64,000 nt of DNA from Cryomorphaceae bacterium (GTDB lineage Bacteria > Bacteroidota > Bacteroidia > Flavobacteriales > Schleiferiaceae). Below are positions 1 to 8,515 of the stretch, in pieces (position 1 is the stretch's first letter; every line of letters begins with the position of its first letter). The DNA is taken from assembly GCA_021298655.1 (NCBI GenBank), contig JAJTFK010000016.1:1-64000 (forward strand), written 5' to 3'. Under the pieces are notes generated by a model, which saw only the letters and a program-made list of their open reading frames with translations, searched no databases and had not been told where the DNA came from. The translations under genes and the position numbers were made by a program.

Positions 1-554
1 TCCGCCTGAATTTGGGCCAGGCTGGCCTCGCCCTCAAAGCCGCTGCGGTACCTGTCGTGGGCCAGTACGCGGAGTCCGAGTCCGCGCAGCAGGCGCGCAA
101 ACGCAGGGCCCGTATGGCCGTAGCCGATGATTCCGACGGTGGCTCCGCCCAATTCCCAGCCGGTGTTGCTGCCGCGGTTCCATTGGCCAGCCTCGACTTC
201 GCGGGCGGACCAGGCCACGCGCTTGGTCAAGCCCAAAAGCAGCCCCAGGGCGTGCTCGGCCACCGACGGGGCGTTGCCCTCGGGCGCACTCAGGCAAGCC
301 ACCCCGCGGGCGGCTGCGGCGGCGCAGTCGATGTGCTCCATGCCGCTCCCAAAGCGCGCAATCCACTTGAGGTGCGGCGCGCGGTCCAAAAGCGCCGCGT
401 CGACCGAGATGCGTCCGCGCAGCACCAGGCCGGTGGCGTCCGCCAACGGAAGCTCCGCCAACGGAACCCCGTAGCAGCGGTCCAGCGTGTAGCCCAGCGC
501 AGCCAGGCCGTCTTCAAGAATGGGGTGGGTGGTGTCGACCAGCAGGGCCCTCAT
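1..554 (-). CDS. 2-hydroxyacid dehydrogenase, SerA-like (3' end cut by window edge)
   Basis: The first 184 residues of an NAD-dependent D-2-hydroxyacid dehydrogenase, the family that contains 3-phosphoglycerate dehydrogenase. Residues 68-76 (RFGSGMEHI) and 94-103 (NAPSVAEHAL) match the conserved blocks before the nucleotide-binding fold. GYGHTG at 144-149 is the Rossmann glycine motif. The catalytic Arg/Glu/His region lies beyond the window. The ATG at 554 overlaps the stop of mgtE (ATGA), so it is the last visible gene of the leftward operon. It could be a serine-pathway SerA or another member of the superfamily; the substrate cannot be read from this part. Confidence 0.85.
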   Translation of the reverse strand, partial: MRALLVDTTHPILEDGLAALGYTLDRCYGVPLAELPLADATGLVLRGRISVDAALLDRAPHLKWIARFGSGMEHIDCAAAAARGVACLSAPEGNAPSVAEHALGLLLGLTKRVAWSAREVEAGQWNRGSNTGWELGGATVGIIGYGHTGPAFARLLRGLGLRVLAHDRYRSGFEGEASLAQIQA

Positions 555-1900
555 CCCAGCAAGGCGTTGGCGATGGCAAAGTAGATGCTCAGCCCCAAAA
601 TGTCGTTGGTGGTCGTGATGAACGGGCCCGTGGCCAAGGCCGGATCGACCCCGTAGTGGTTCAGGGCCCAGGGAACGGCCGTGCCAAAAAGGCTGGCGAA
701 AATGATCACGCTCAGGAGCGAGGTGCCAACCGCCACCGCAAACATGAGCCCGTGGCCCACGGCCCAAGAGTAGGCCAGAATGGCTGCGGCACAGAGAAGG
801 CCGTTGAGCAAGCCGACGCCGAGCTCGCGCGTCAGCCGTTGAATCAGGGTACCGGGCATGTTGGCATTAGCCAGTCCCTGAACGACGATGGCCGAGGACT
901 GTACGCCCACGTTGCCGCCCATGGCGCCGATTAGGGGCATAAAAAAGGCCAGCTGGGGCAAGAGCGACAGCTCGCCCTCGTTGCGTCCGACCACGGTGGA
1001 TGTTAAAATTCCGCCCACCAAGCCCACCAGCAGCCAGGGCAATCGGGCCCGCGTCATCTCAAACAGGCCGTCGCCGGCCTCCACCTCGTCCGACAGACCC
1101 GACATGAGCTGGTAGTTGCTGTCGGCCTCCTCCTGGATCACGTCGACCACGTCGTCGATGGTAATGCGGCCAAGCAGGCGCCCCATGTCGTCGACCACGG
1201 GCACGACGAAGAGGTCGTACTTTTTCATGATGCGGGCGACTTCCACTTCGTCGGTGGTCGAGGTTACCGAGCGCACACTGCGGTCGTAGACCTCGGCAAT
1301 CGGGGTGCGCGCCCCGGTCGTCAGCAGCTTTTTGAGCGAGAGCGAACCGAGCAAAATATCGCGATCGTCGACGACGTAGACCGCGTGGACCACCTCAACT
1401 TCTTCGGCCTGGCGGCGCATTTCGCGCACGCAGCGGCTAACCGTCCAGTTTTCGTTGACCTGCACGAGTTCCGTCGCCATCAGGGCGCCGGCGGTGCCCT
1501 CGGCGTGGGTCAGCAGGTCGGCCAGGTCCTTGGCGTACTCGACGTCTTCAATGTTCTGAAGAACCTCGCGCTTCTTCTCTTCAGACAGGTCGGCCATGAG
1601 GTCGGCCGCGTCGTCGGAATCAATGTTTTCAAGGACGACCTCGGCGATCTCCTTGCCGGTGAAGTTTTCGAGAATCTCCGACTGCACCTCGTCGTCGAAG
1701 TACACGAGAATGTCGGTCCAGCGTTCGGCGGGCAGCAGCTGGAGCATCGCCAGCACCTCGCGAATCTCGAGCTCTTGAGCAATTTCGGCCACGTCGGCCG
1801 AGTGCAGTCCTTCAAGCAGGTCTACGACGGCGGAATCCTGCCGCTCAGCGAGCAGGCGGCGCAGTTCAGCGCGCAGTTCGTGGGTCGTAGTCGGTGTCAT
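551..1900 (-). CDS. mgtE: Magnesium transporter MgtE
   Basis: Inner-membrane Mg2+ channel/transporter of about 449 residues, the normal family length. The acidic N-terminal superhelical domain (about 1-135) is followed by a pair of CBS domains (about 136-260) that sense cytosolic Mg2+. A five-helix membrane domain follows (about 290 to the end) with the hallmark PLIGAMGGNVGVQSS. The ATG at 1900 is preferred; an in-frame ATG at 1912 would add four residues. Either start lies inside the 3' end of rsmA, and the stop overlaps the ATG of the downstream dehydrogenase, so translation is probably coupled. Confidence 0.95.
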   Translation of the reverse strand: MTPTTTHELRAELRRLLAERQDSAVVDLLEGLHSADVAEIAQELEIREVLAMLQLLPAERWTDILVYFDDEVQSEILENFTGKEIAEVVLENIDSDDAADLMADLSEEKKREVLQNIEDVEYAKDLADLLTHAEGTAGALMATELVQVNENWTVSRCVREMRRQAEEVEVVHAVYVVDDRDILLGSLSLKKLLTTGARTPIAEVYDRSVRSVTSTTDEVEVARIMKKYDLFVVPVVDDMGRLLGRITIDDVVDVIQEEADSNYQLMSGLSDEVEAGDGLFEMTRARLPWLLVGLVGGILTSTVVGRNEGELSLLPQLAFFMPLIGAMGGNVGVQSSAIVVQGLANANMPGTLIQRLTRELGVGLLNGLLCAAAILAYSWAVGHGLMFAVAVGTSLLSVIIFASLFGTAVPWALNHYGVDPALATGPFITTTNDILGLSIYFAIANALLG

Positions 1901-2663
1901 GGCGCAGGGCATGGGCCAGCGCGACGAATTGGTCGACCCTCAGCTGTTCGGCCCGAAGGGTGGCCACCGATTCCAGCGCGCTTGGCGCGCTAAAGGTAAG
2001 GCTTTTCAGCGCGTTGCGCAGGGTCTTACGCCGCTGCCCAAAGGCCGTCTTGACCACCAGCGCCAGGTCGCGGTAGGCCACCGCGGGCGGTTCGGCCAAG
2101 CGTTCGAGGCGAATCACGGCCGACTTGACCTTGGGAGGCGGATCAAACGCCCCCTCGGGCAAGGTAAACAGGTAGTCGCACCGGTAGTAGGCCTGCGCCA
2201 GCACGCTGGTGATGCCGTACTCCTTGCTGCCCGGGCCGCTGCAAATGCGCACCGCCACCTCGCGCTGAAACATGCCGACCATTTCGGGAATCCGGTCGCG
2301 GCGGTCCAGCATCCAAAAAAGGATCTGCGTCGAAATGTTGTAGGGAAAGTTCCCGACCAGCGCAAAGGGCGCGTCGACCAGGTCTGCGGGTTCCTGCCAA
2401 CGCAGCAAGTCGGCGTGGTGCAGCCGGGCGCTGAGCTGCGGAAACTTGCTCTGCAGCACCGGAATACTTTCGCGGTCCAGCTCCACCGCGTGCAGGGTGA
2501 GCGGGCGCTGCATCAGGTACTGCGTCAGCACGCCGGTTCCGGGTCCGACCTCGAGGGCCTGGCTGCACTCGGCGAGCGTCAGGGCCTCGGCGGTGCGCTG
2601 GGCGGCGCTGAGGTCCCTCAAAAAGTGCTGCCCAAGCTGTTTTTTAGCGCGGATTTCGGCCAT
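1866..2663 (-). CDS. rsmA: 16S rRNA (adenine1518/1519-N6) dimethyltransferase
   Basis: RsmA/KsgA dimethylates the two adjacent adenines of the 3'-terminal helix of 16S rRNA during 30S maturation. The 265-aa protein has the N-terminal KKQLGQHFL signature (7-15), the SAM-binding EVGPGTG (38-44) and the catalytic NFPYN motif (105-109), followed by the helical C-terminal domain. Its ATG overlaps the stop of the upstream fusion gene (TAATG). Its last 35 bases overlap mgtE. Confidence 0.96.
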   Translation of the reverse strand: MAEIRAKKQLGQHFLRDLSAAQRTAEALTLAECSQALEVGPGTGVLTQYLMQRPLTLHAVELDRESIPVLQSKFPQLSARLHHADLLRWQEPADLVDAPFALVGNFPYNISTQILFWMLDRRDRIPEMVGMFQREVAVRICSGPGSKEYGITSVLAQAYYRCDYLFTLPEGAFDPPPKVKSAVIRLERLAEPPAVAYRDLALVVKTAFGQRRKTLRNALKSLTFSAPSALESVATLRAEQLRVDQFVALAHALRHDTDYDPRTAR

Positions 2664-5600
2664 TACGCGGTGGGGGTGAGCAGTCCGGCGCGGCGCAGCA
2701 GCGCCTCGGGCTGGGGTTGGCGGCCGCGGAAGGCCGTGTACAAATCCATGGGGTCCACGGTTCCGCCCGCTTCGAGCAGGGCGCGGAACTTGGGCGCAGC
2801 CTGAGCAGGCGCCTCGCGAAAAAACTCGTAGGCGTCGGCGTCGAGCACCTCAGCCCACTTGTAGCTGTAGTAGCCTGCGCTGTAGCCTCCGGCAAAAATG
2901 TGGCTGAAGCTGGGCGAGATGTAGCTGCCTTCCACGCTGGGCCACACGTCGACCGGCGCAAAGGCTGCGCGTTCGAGCCCCTCGAGGTCGGTGGGCGCCG
3001 TGCGGGCGTCGTGCCAGGCCATGTCCAGCAGTCCGAATCCGAGCTGGCGAACCGTCGCCAGGCCCTCCAAAAACGTTTGGCTTTGGGCAATCCGCGCCAC
3101 AAGGTCGGCAGGCATCGCCTCGCCGGTGGCGTAGTGCTGCGCCCACTGCGCGAGTTCGGCCGGTTCGTAGCACCAGTTTTCCATGATTTGCGACGGAAGC
3201 TCGACAAAATCCCAGCGCACCGACGTGCCGGTGAGGCCCGCGTAGGCGCCGCGCCCGAGCATTCCGTGAAGTCCGTGCCCAAACTCGTGGAACAGCGTCA
3301 GGACCTCGTTGAACGTCAGCAGGGCCGGAGCGTCGGCGGTCGGCTTGCTGAAGTTGCCCACGAGGCTCACCACGGGGCGCACCTCGCGGCCCGCGGCGTC
3401 GCGGTAGGCCGAGCGGTACGAGGTCATCCAGGCCCCGGCGCGCTTGCCCTTGCGCGGGTGCCAGTCGGTCGTGAGGTGGGCGATGAACTGCCCCTTGGCA
3501 TCCCAAACTTCCCAGGCCGCCGCGTCGGGGTGGTAGGTCGGGTTGTGGGGCGCCGGCCTGACCTCGAGGCCATAAAGCCGTTTGGCCACGTCAAACGCCC
3601 ACTGCTCCACGCGTTCCAGCCCAAAAAACGGCTTGGTCAGCGCGTCGTCAAAATCCAGCACGGCCATCTTGTAGCGCTCGGTCGCAAAGGCCACATCCCA
3701 GCGCTGCAGGTCGTTCAATCCCAGTTCGTTGGCGGCGTAGGCGCGGAGCGCCGCCGCTTCGCGGTCGGCCGCCGGCTTGGCCTTGGACTGCAAATCCCCC
3801 AAAAACCGCTTCACCGCCTCGGGCGAATTGGCCATGCGCTCGGCCAAGACGTACTCGGCGTGGCTCGCGTAGCCCAGCAGCTGCGCGCGTTCCAGGCGCT
3901 TGGCGGCCAGGTCGAGCACCCGTTGGCGGTTGTCGCGGTCGTCGCCGCGGGCCCCGCGCTGGGCGTAGGCGCGCCAGAGCTGCTCGCGCAGGCTTCGGTC
4001 CTCGGCATAGGTCATGAAGGCCAGGTAGTTGGGCGCGTCGAGCGTCGCGGCGTAGCCTCCGTCCAAACCGTGCTGGGTGGCGGCTTCGGCAGCCTGGTCC
4101 AAGGCCCAGTCGGGCAATCCGGCGGGTGCCTCGCTCAGGGGCAGGTGCCAGGTTTCGGTGTCTTTGAGCAGGTTGTCGCTGAACGCGAGCGCTTCGGTGC
4201 CCAAAAACTGGTCGAGCTCGAGCAGCTTGGCTTTTCCGGCGGAATCGAGCCGGGCGCCGTGGCGCTCAAAGGCTTTAAGCGTTTTATCGTGCAGCATTCG
4301 GTCTTCGGCCGGTGCGTCGCTGGGCAAAACCACGGCGGCCACCCGGCGAAACAGCGCCTCGTTGGTCAGCGTTGCGTTGCCCAGTGCCGCCAACTTGGGC
4401 TGCACCTCGCGGGCCAGGGCCTGTAGCTCGGACGTCGACGCGGCACTCAGCGCGTTAAACAGCAGCGTGGTCTGGGCGTCGAGGCCATAGGTCATGCGCT
4501 CCAGGGCCACGGTGACGCCCTCAAACGTCGCCGGGGCGGAATCCGCCGCAAGCCGCTCCAGCTCGGCATAGGCCGCGGCCAGTTCGGCTTCGATGCGCGC
4601 ACCCAGCACCGAAGCTTCGGGAGCCGCGGTGTCGAGGGCCGAAACGTAGCCGGCCAGGTAGGCATACGGCGCGGTGAGCGCACCCTCGGCGCACTCGGTG
4701 GCGCCGGCCACAATGCCTTGGGGGTCGCCCGCCAGCCATTCGGGCCAAACCTGATCGAGGAACGCGCGTCCAAAACCTTCGGTGGCGTCGGTCGGAACCT
4801 GGCTCGGCAGGTTGTCGACGGCCAATACGCCCAGGCTTCCGGGTGTGCCCAGCGCCACTTCGGTTGCGGTTCGCGGATCCCAGCCATAAAACGGGTCGTC
4901 GCCTTTGCTGGCGCGGACCGTGCACGGTACGGGCCCCGCGATGTCGCAGGAAATGTCGCCCACGAATTCCAATCGGTTGGTCGCGCGCAGCACGTCGGCT
5001 GCGGTAAAAAAGGCCGGACCGCCTTCGGCGTAAAAATGGCAAGGCAGGTAGACCGTCGCGACCTCCAGGTAGGGCGCCAGGGCCGAGTCGTAGCGCTCCG
5101 GGTGCTTGTGAAACTCCAATCGGTCAAAACCCCCGTCGGCGCGGCGCCGGGCATAGTCCTTGGCCGCCAGCACCGTGAAGCAGGGCCCCTGAACGCCCGC
5201 CAAAAAGGCCGCGGGTTCAACTTCGGCAAAGCCGCCGGCGCGCAGCATTTCCGCCGCTCCGTGGCCCACTCGGCCGGTGCCGGTTAGGACCACGCGGGCC
5301 TCCAGAGGCCAGGCGTGCTGGGCCAATTCCGCCTTGAGTGCGGCCACGCGACCCAATTGGGCAGCGGGGGTGAAGTTCCAGGTTCCGCGCTGAAGGCCCC
5401 AACCGCGCAGCGCTTCGTAGGCGCCCACCAGCCCAGCGTATTCGCCAAAACCAATCAGGCGCTGACCGTCGCGCCGCAGCAGCTCCCAGTCGATCAGGCG
5501 CACCCCGGCCTCGAGGCAGGCGCGCAGCAGGCCGCGGTTGTAGGGCTGGCCCTTGTAGGTATGGCTAAAGAAAAAATGCGCCGCGCCGGCGACCAGGTTT

Positions 5601-5833
5601 GCGGTCGGAACCTCCTTAACGCTCAAAATCAGTTCGGCGGGGCTAAGGTCCTCGACCAAATCACAACCGGCCGCGACGTAGGCGGCGTCGGGAATCGCGC
5701 GCACGCTGCTCGGCTGCACCCAAATGCGCCAATCGGGGTGGCGGTCCATGAGCTCGCGGCACTGCGCCGGATTCAGCACGGCACGTTGATCAGAAGGGGT
5801 TTTGCCCTCGCGGAGTAAGCCAAGAATTCGCAT
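2663..5833 (-). CDS. Fusion: saccharopine dehydrogenase-like domain + M3 oligopeptidase
   Basis: One uninterrupted 1056-codon frame carries two enzymes usually encoded separately. Residues 1 to about 400 resemble the lysine-forming saccharopine dehydrogenase / alanine dehydrogenase-PNT family: MRILGLLREGKTPSDQRAVL start, and a VVLTGTGRVGHGAAEML nucleotide-binding stretch. From about 405 to the end it is a zinc metallopeptidase of family M3 (Dcp/oligopeptidase F type). The zinc motif HEFGH is at 849-853, with a downstream Glu in the FVELPSQIMEN block. The junction falls between LAGYVSAL and the IEAEL...PATFEGV start of the peptidase helical domain, and both halves look essentially complete. 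A TACCTTTG box 4 nt before the ATG suggests a leaderless transcript. The fusion may be real or a missed stop or indel in the assembly. Confidence 0.85.
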   Translation of the reverse strand: MRILGLLREGKTPSDQRAVLNPAQCRELMDRHPDWRIWVQPSSVRAIPDAAYVAAGCDLVEDLSPAELILSVKEVPTANLVAGAAHFFFSHTYKGQPYNRGLLRACLEAGVRLIDWELLRRDGQRLIGFGEYAGLVGAYEALRGWGLQRGTWNFTPAAQLGRVAALKAELAQHAWPLEARVVLTGTGRVGHGAAEMLRAGGFAEVEPAAFLAGVQGPCFTVLAAKDYARRRADGGFDRLEFHKHPERYDSALAPYLEVATVYLPCHFYAEGGPAFFTAADVLRATNRLEFVGDISCDIAGPVPCTVRASKGDDPFYGWDPRTATEVALGTPGSLGVLAVDNLPSQVPTDATEGFGRAFLDQVWPEWLAGDPQGIVAGATECAEGALTAPYAYLAGYVSALDTAAPEASVLGARIEAELAAAYAELERLAADSAPATFEGVTVALERMTYGLDAQTTLLFNALSAASTSELQALAREVQPKLAALGNATLTNEALFRRVAAVVLPSDAPAEDRMLHDKTLKAFERHGARLDSAGKAKLLELDQFLGTEALAFSDNLLKDTETWHLPLSEAPAGLPDWALDQAAEAATQHGLDGGYAATLDAPNYLAFMTYAEDRSLREQLWRAYAQRGARGDDRDNRQRVLDLAAKRLERAQLLGYASHAEYVLAERMANSPEAVKRFLGDLQSKAKPAADREAAALRAYAANELGLNDLQRWDVAFATERYKMAVLDFDDALTKPFFGLERVEQWAFDVAKRLYGLEVRPAPHNPTYHPDAAAWEVWDAKGQFIAHLTTDWHPRKGKRAGAWMTSYRSAYRDAAGREVRPVVSLVGNFSKPTADAPALLTFNEVLTLFHEFGHGLHGMLGRGAYAGLTGTSVRWDFVELPSQIMENWCYEPAELAQWAQHYATGEAMPADLVARIAQSQTFLEGLATVRQLGFGLLDMAWHDARTAPTDLEGLERAAFAPVDVWPSVEGSYISPSFSHIFAGGYSAGYYSYKWAEVLDADAYEFFREAPAQAAPKFRALLEAGGTVDPMDLYTAFRGRQPQPEALLRRAGLLTPTA

Positions 5834-5837
5834 GCTT

Positions 5838-5845
5838 CAAAGGTA
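5838..5845 (-). promoter_or_regulatory. -7 box TACCTTTG of the fusion-rsmA-mgtE operon
   Basis: Exact match to the Bacteroidota -7 consensus TAnnTTTG, with only AAGC between it and the ATG at 5833. Transcription would start at or next to the start codon. No clear -33 TTTG is visible. Confidence 0.6.
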
Positions 5846-5895
5846 GCCCCGCGCGGACCATGCGTCGCCCGAAGGCCCAGAGAAAACCGCGGTGT

Positions 5896-6438
5896 TTAGA
5901 GGCTTGACGCCGCGCTCGCTTCGGGGGCGGAATCGCTCGACGGCTGCGCCGGCGTGGGGTCAAAGCGGAACGGGATTCCGCGGCGGGCTCCGACGTAGCG
6001 GCGCTCGTAGTAGGGCTGGCCCACCCAGTTCTCGATGAGCACGCCGCTGTGGGTGGCCGAGTGCAGCATCAGGATTTTGCCGTCCTGAATGCCGACGCAC
6101 AAGCCGACGTGGCCGATGCTGCCGCTCCCGCGGCCTTCAAAGAGCAGGAAGTCGCCCACCCGAATGCTGTCGCGGGTGATTGGAGTGCCCCAGTTGGCGT
6201 AGGACGAGCTGCTCGCCGGCATCGTGTAGCCGTAGGCGCGAAAAAGGTGCTTTTGGAGCCCCGAACAATCAAAACCCCCCGGATTTTGACCGCCTGCTCG
6301 GTAGGTGTGGCCCAGCACGTCTTCGTAGCGGTCCACCAGCGCCGCCCACGAAACCGTGTCGCGCGGCATGCCGTCGGAGCGGCCCCACAAAAGGGTCGGC
6401 AGGGTGCAGAGGGCGATGAGGAGGGCGAAGTTTTTCAT
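5896..6438 (-). CDS. NlpC/P60 family cell-wall hydrolase
   Basis: Secreted C40-family cysteine peptidase of 180 aa, expected to cut peptidoglycan stem peptides. A signal peptide covers about residues 1-19 (MKNFALLIALCTLPTLLWG). The catalytic Cys58 lies in FDCSG, His110 in IGHVG, and the third polar residue is probably His126 in MLHSA. The last 20 residues are a Ser/Ala/Pro-rich tail. It stands alone and diverges from the PPIase gene at 6506. The periplasmic role is inferred from the family; no partner is adjacent. Confidence 0.88.
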   Translation of the reverse strand: MKNFALLIALCTLPTLLWGRSDGMPRDTVSWAALVDRYEDVLGHTYRAGGQNPGGFDCSGLQKHLFRAYGYTMPASSSSYANWGTPITRDSIRVGDFLLFEGRGSGSIGHVGLCVGIQDGKILMLHSATHSGVLIENWVGQPYYERRYVGARRGIPFRFDPTPAQPSSDSAPEASAASSL

Positions 6439-6505
6439 TCGGGGGGCATGAATTTACGGCCGGGCCACGTACTGCGCAAAGCCTGTGCCGTAAATTCGCC
6501 GGACC

Positions 6506-8413
6506 ATGAAAAAAGTGCTCTTCCTCCTCGCGGTGGCCGCTGCCGCATTCGGTGCGGCTGCCCAAGACCTGTTTCGCGTCGGAACCAAGACCGTTACGCG
6601 CCCCGAATTCAACTACGTCTACGGCAAGAACAAAGAAGTTGGGGCCAACATTGATCCGAAAACCGAAGAAGAATACCTGCAGCTCTACGTTCAGTTCAAG
6701 CGCAAGGTGGCCTTCGCCGAGTCGCTCGGCCGCGACACGATGCCGTCCTTCGTGGCGGAATACAACGGCTACTACAAGCAGCTGCTCAAGCCCTACCTGA
6801 CCGACAAAAGCGTCGACGCGCGTTTGGTGGACGAGGCCTACGAGCGCATGCAGTTCGACGTGCGCGCCAGCCACATCATGGTCGACTGCGCCGAAGACGC
6901 CCTTCCCGGCGACACGCTGAAGGCCTACAAGCAAATCATGGCGATCAAGGACCGCCTCAACCGCGGCGAAACGTTTGAAAACCTCGCGGCGCTGAGCACC
7001 GACACCTATTCGGCTTCGCGGGGCGGAGACCTCGGCTGGTTCACCGTGTTCGGCATGGTGTACCCGTTTGAAACGGCGGTTTACACGGCTCCCGAGGGCC
7101 AAGTGGTCGGACCCATTCGCACCCAGTTCGGCTACCACCTCATCAAAAAGACGGCCCAGCGCCCGGCGCGCAACACGATGACCGCGGCCCACATCCTGGT
7201 GCTCGACACCGAATCGGACCCGAACCCGAATGCCGAAAAGCAGGTTCGCGAGGTGTACGCCAAGCTGCAGGCGGGCGAGCCGTTTGCCGCCGCCGCGCTC
7301 AAGTACAGCGAAGACCCCACGACGTCAAAGCAGGCAGGTCGTTTGGCGCCGTTTGGCATCAACCAAATGCTGCCCGAGTTTGAAGACGCGGCCTTTGGGC
7401 TTGCCGACGACGGCGCCTACAGCCAGCCGGTGAAGACCAAGTTGGGATGGCACATTGTGCAGCGGGTGAACCGTACGCCGCTGCCGTCGCGTGCCGAGGC
7501 GGAGCGCCAGCTCAGCCAAAAGATTCGCCGCGACGAGCGTTCCAACGCGTCGGAGCGGGCCTACATCGAGCGCCTCAAGCGCGACTACCAGTTTGTGGCC
7601 GAAGCGCGCAACTGGGACCGCCTGCAGTCCGCACTGGAGAAGGGTAAGGGCGTTGAAAAGGCCGCTAAGGCGACGCTCTTCACCTACCGCACCGCGGTGC
7701 ACCCCGAGGGACGCGTGCTGCGCGGAACCGAAGCGCTGGCCCTGCTCCGCAAGCCCCAAGAGGACAAGGTAGACCGCGCCACGTCGGCCAAGCGCCTCAA
7801 CGAGTGGATCAAGGGCATCGTGCTCGAAGAGGCCGAGCGCTTGCTCCCCGTCGAGAACAGCGAGTTCCGCTACCTCGCCCAAGAGTACCGCGAAGGCATT
7901 TTGGTTTTTGAACTCACCCGCGAGTACGTGTGGGACAAGGCCGCGACCGATACCGTGGGCCTCAAGGCCTTTTATGAGGCGAACGTGGCCAACTACCAGT
8001 GGCCCGAGCGCGTAACCGGTAGCGTGCTGAGCAGCAGCAACGTGGCAGCCCTCAAGAAGGCCGCCGACCTGGGCCGCCAAAACGTGCCCATTTCAAAGAT
8101 TGACAAGGTGATCAACGCCAAAGACGAGGTCGTCAATTTCACCGAAATGGACAAGATTGTGCTCGGCAGCGAAGGTAAAAACGCCCTGCAGCGCATGATG
8201 GCCCAGTTCACGGGCAAGGACCGCGTGAAGGGGCCGTTTGAATCGGGCGGAACCCACTACGTGCTGATTGCGGCCGAACGCCTGCCGGCCGGTCCTAAGG
8301 CCTTGAACGAGTGCCGCGGTCAGGTGATTGCCGACTACCAAAAGCACCTCGAGGCCCTGTGGATGAAGGAGCTTGAGGCCAAGTTCCCGCTGCAGATGCT
8401 GGGCACCAACTAA
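6506..8413 (+). CDS. SurA-like periplasmic peptidylprolyl isomerase
   Basis: Parvulin-type prolyl isomerase/chaperone of 635 aa with a signal peptide (MKKVLFLLAVAAAAFGAAAQ). Two consecutive PpiC rotamase domains lie at about 115-220 (ASHIMV...GGDLGWFTVFGMVYPFE...FGYHLIKK) and 225-330 (AAHILVL...GRLAPFGINQMLPEFEDAAF...LGWHIVQ). A long helical C-terminal region follows. In Bacteroidota such proteins help outer-membrane proteins fold. A near-consensus box TAAATTCG precedes the ATG by about 10 nt. A strong terminator follows. Confidence 0.9.
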   Translation: MKKVLFLLAVAAAAFGAAAQDLFRVGTKTVTRPEFNYVYGKNKEVGANIDPKTEEEYLQLYVQFKRKVAFAESLGRDTMPSFVAEYNGYYKQLLKPYLTDKSVDARLVDEAYERMQFDVRASHIMVDCAEDALPGDTLKAYKQIMAIKDRLNRGETFENLAALSTDTYSASRGGDLGWFTVFGMVYPFETAVYTAPEGQVVGPIRTQFGYHLIKKTAQRPARNTMTAAHILVLDTESDPNPNAEKQVREVYAKLQAGEPFAAAALKYSEDPTTSKQAGRLAPFGINQMLPEFEDAAFGLADDGAYSQPVKTKLGWHIVQRVNRTPLPSRAEAERQLSQKIRRDERSNASERAYIERLKRDYQFVAEARNWDRLQSALEKGKGVEKAAKATLFTYRTAVHPEGRVLRGTEALALLRKPQEDKVDRATSAKRLNEWIKGIVLEEAERLLPVENSEFRYLAQEYREGILVFELTREYVWDKAATDTVGLKAFYEANVANYQWPERVTGSVLSSSNVAALKKAADLGRQNVPISKIDKVINAKDEVVNFTEMDKIVLGSEGKNALQRMMAQFTGKDRVKGPFESGGTHYVLIAAERLPAGPKALNECRGQVIADYQKHLEALWMKELEAKFPLQMLGTN

Positions 8414-8435
8414 GAAATTGCCGCGTTTGCGCACG

Positions 8436-8463
8436 AAAGGGGCCCGGTTGGCCCCTTTTTTTA
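8436..8463 (+). terminator. Rho-independent terminator after the PPIase gene
   Basis: Stem GGGGCC/GGCCCC (8439-8444 with 8450-8455) around a five-base loop, flanked by AAA and followed by a run of seven or more T. Confidence 0.9.
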
Positions 8464-8485
8464 TTGGAATGTGCGCCGCGTGCGG

Positions 8486-8493
8486 TAGCTTTA
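8486..8493 (+). promoter_or_regulatory. Probable -7 box TAGCTTTA of the T9SS cargo gene
   Basis: One mismatch to TAnnTTTG, 22 nt before the ATG at 8516 and directly downstream of the preceding terminator. Confidence 0.45.
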
Positions 8494-8515
8494 GCCAAAC
8501 CTTAACCCGCACGTT

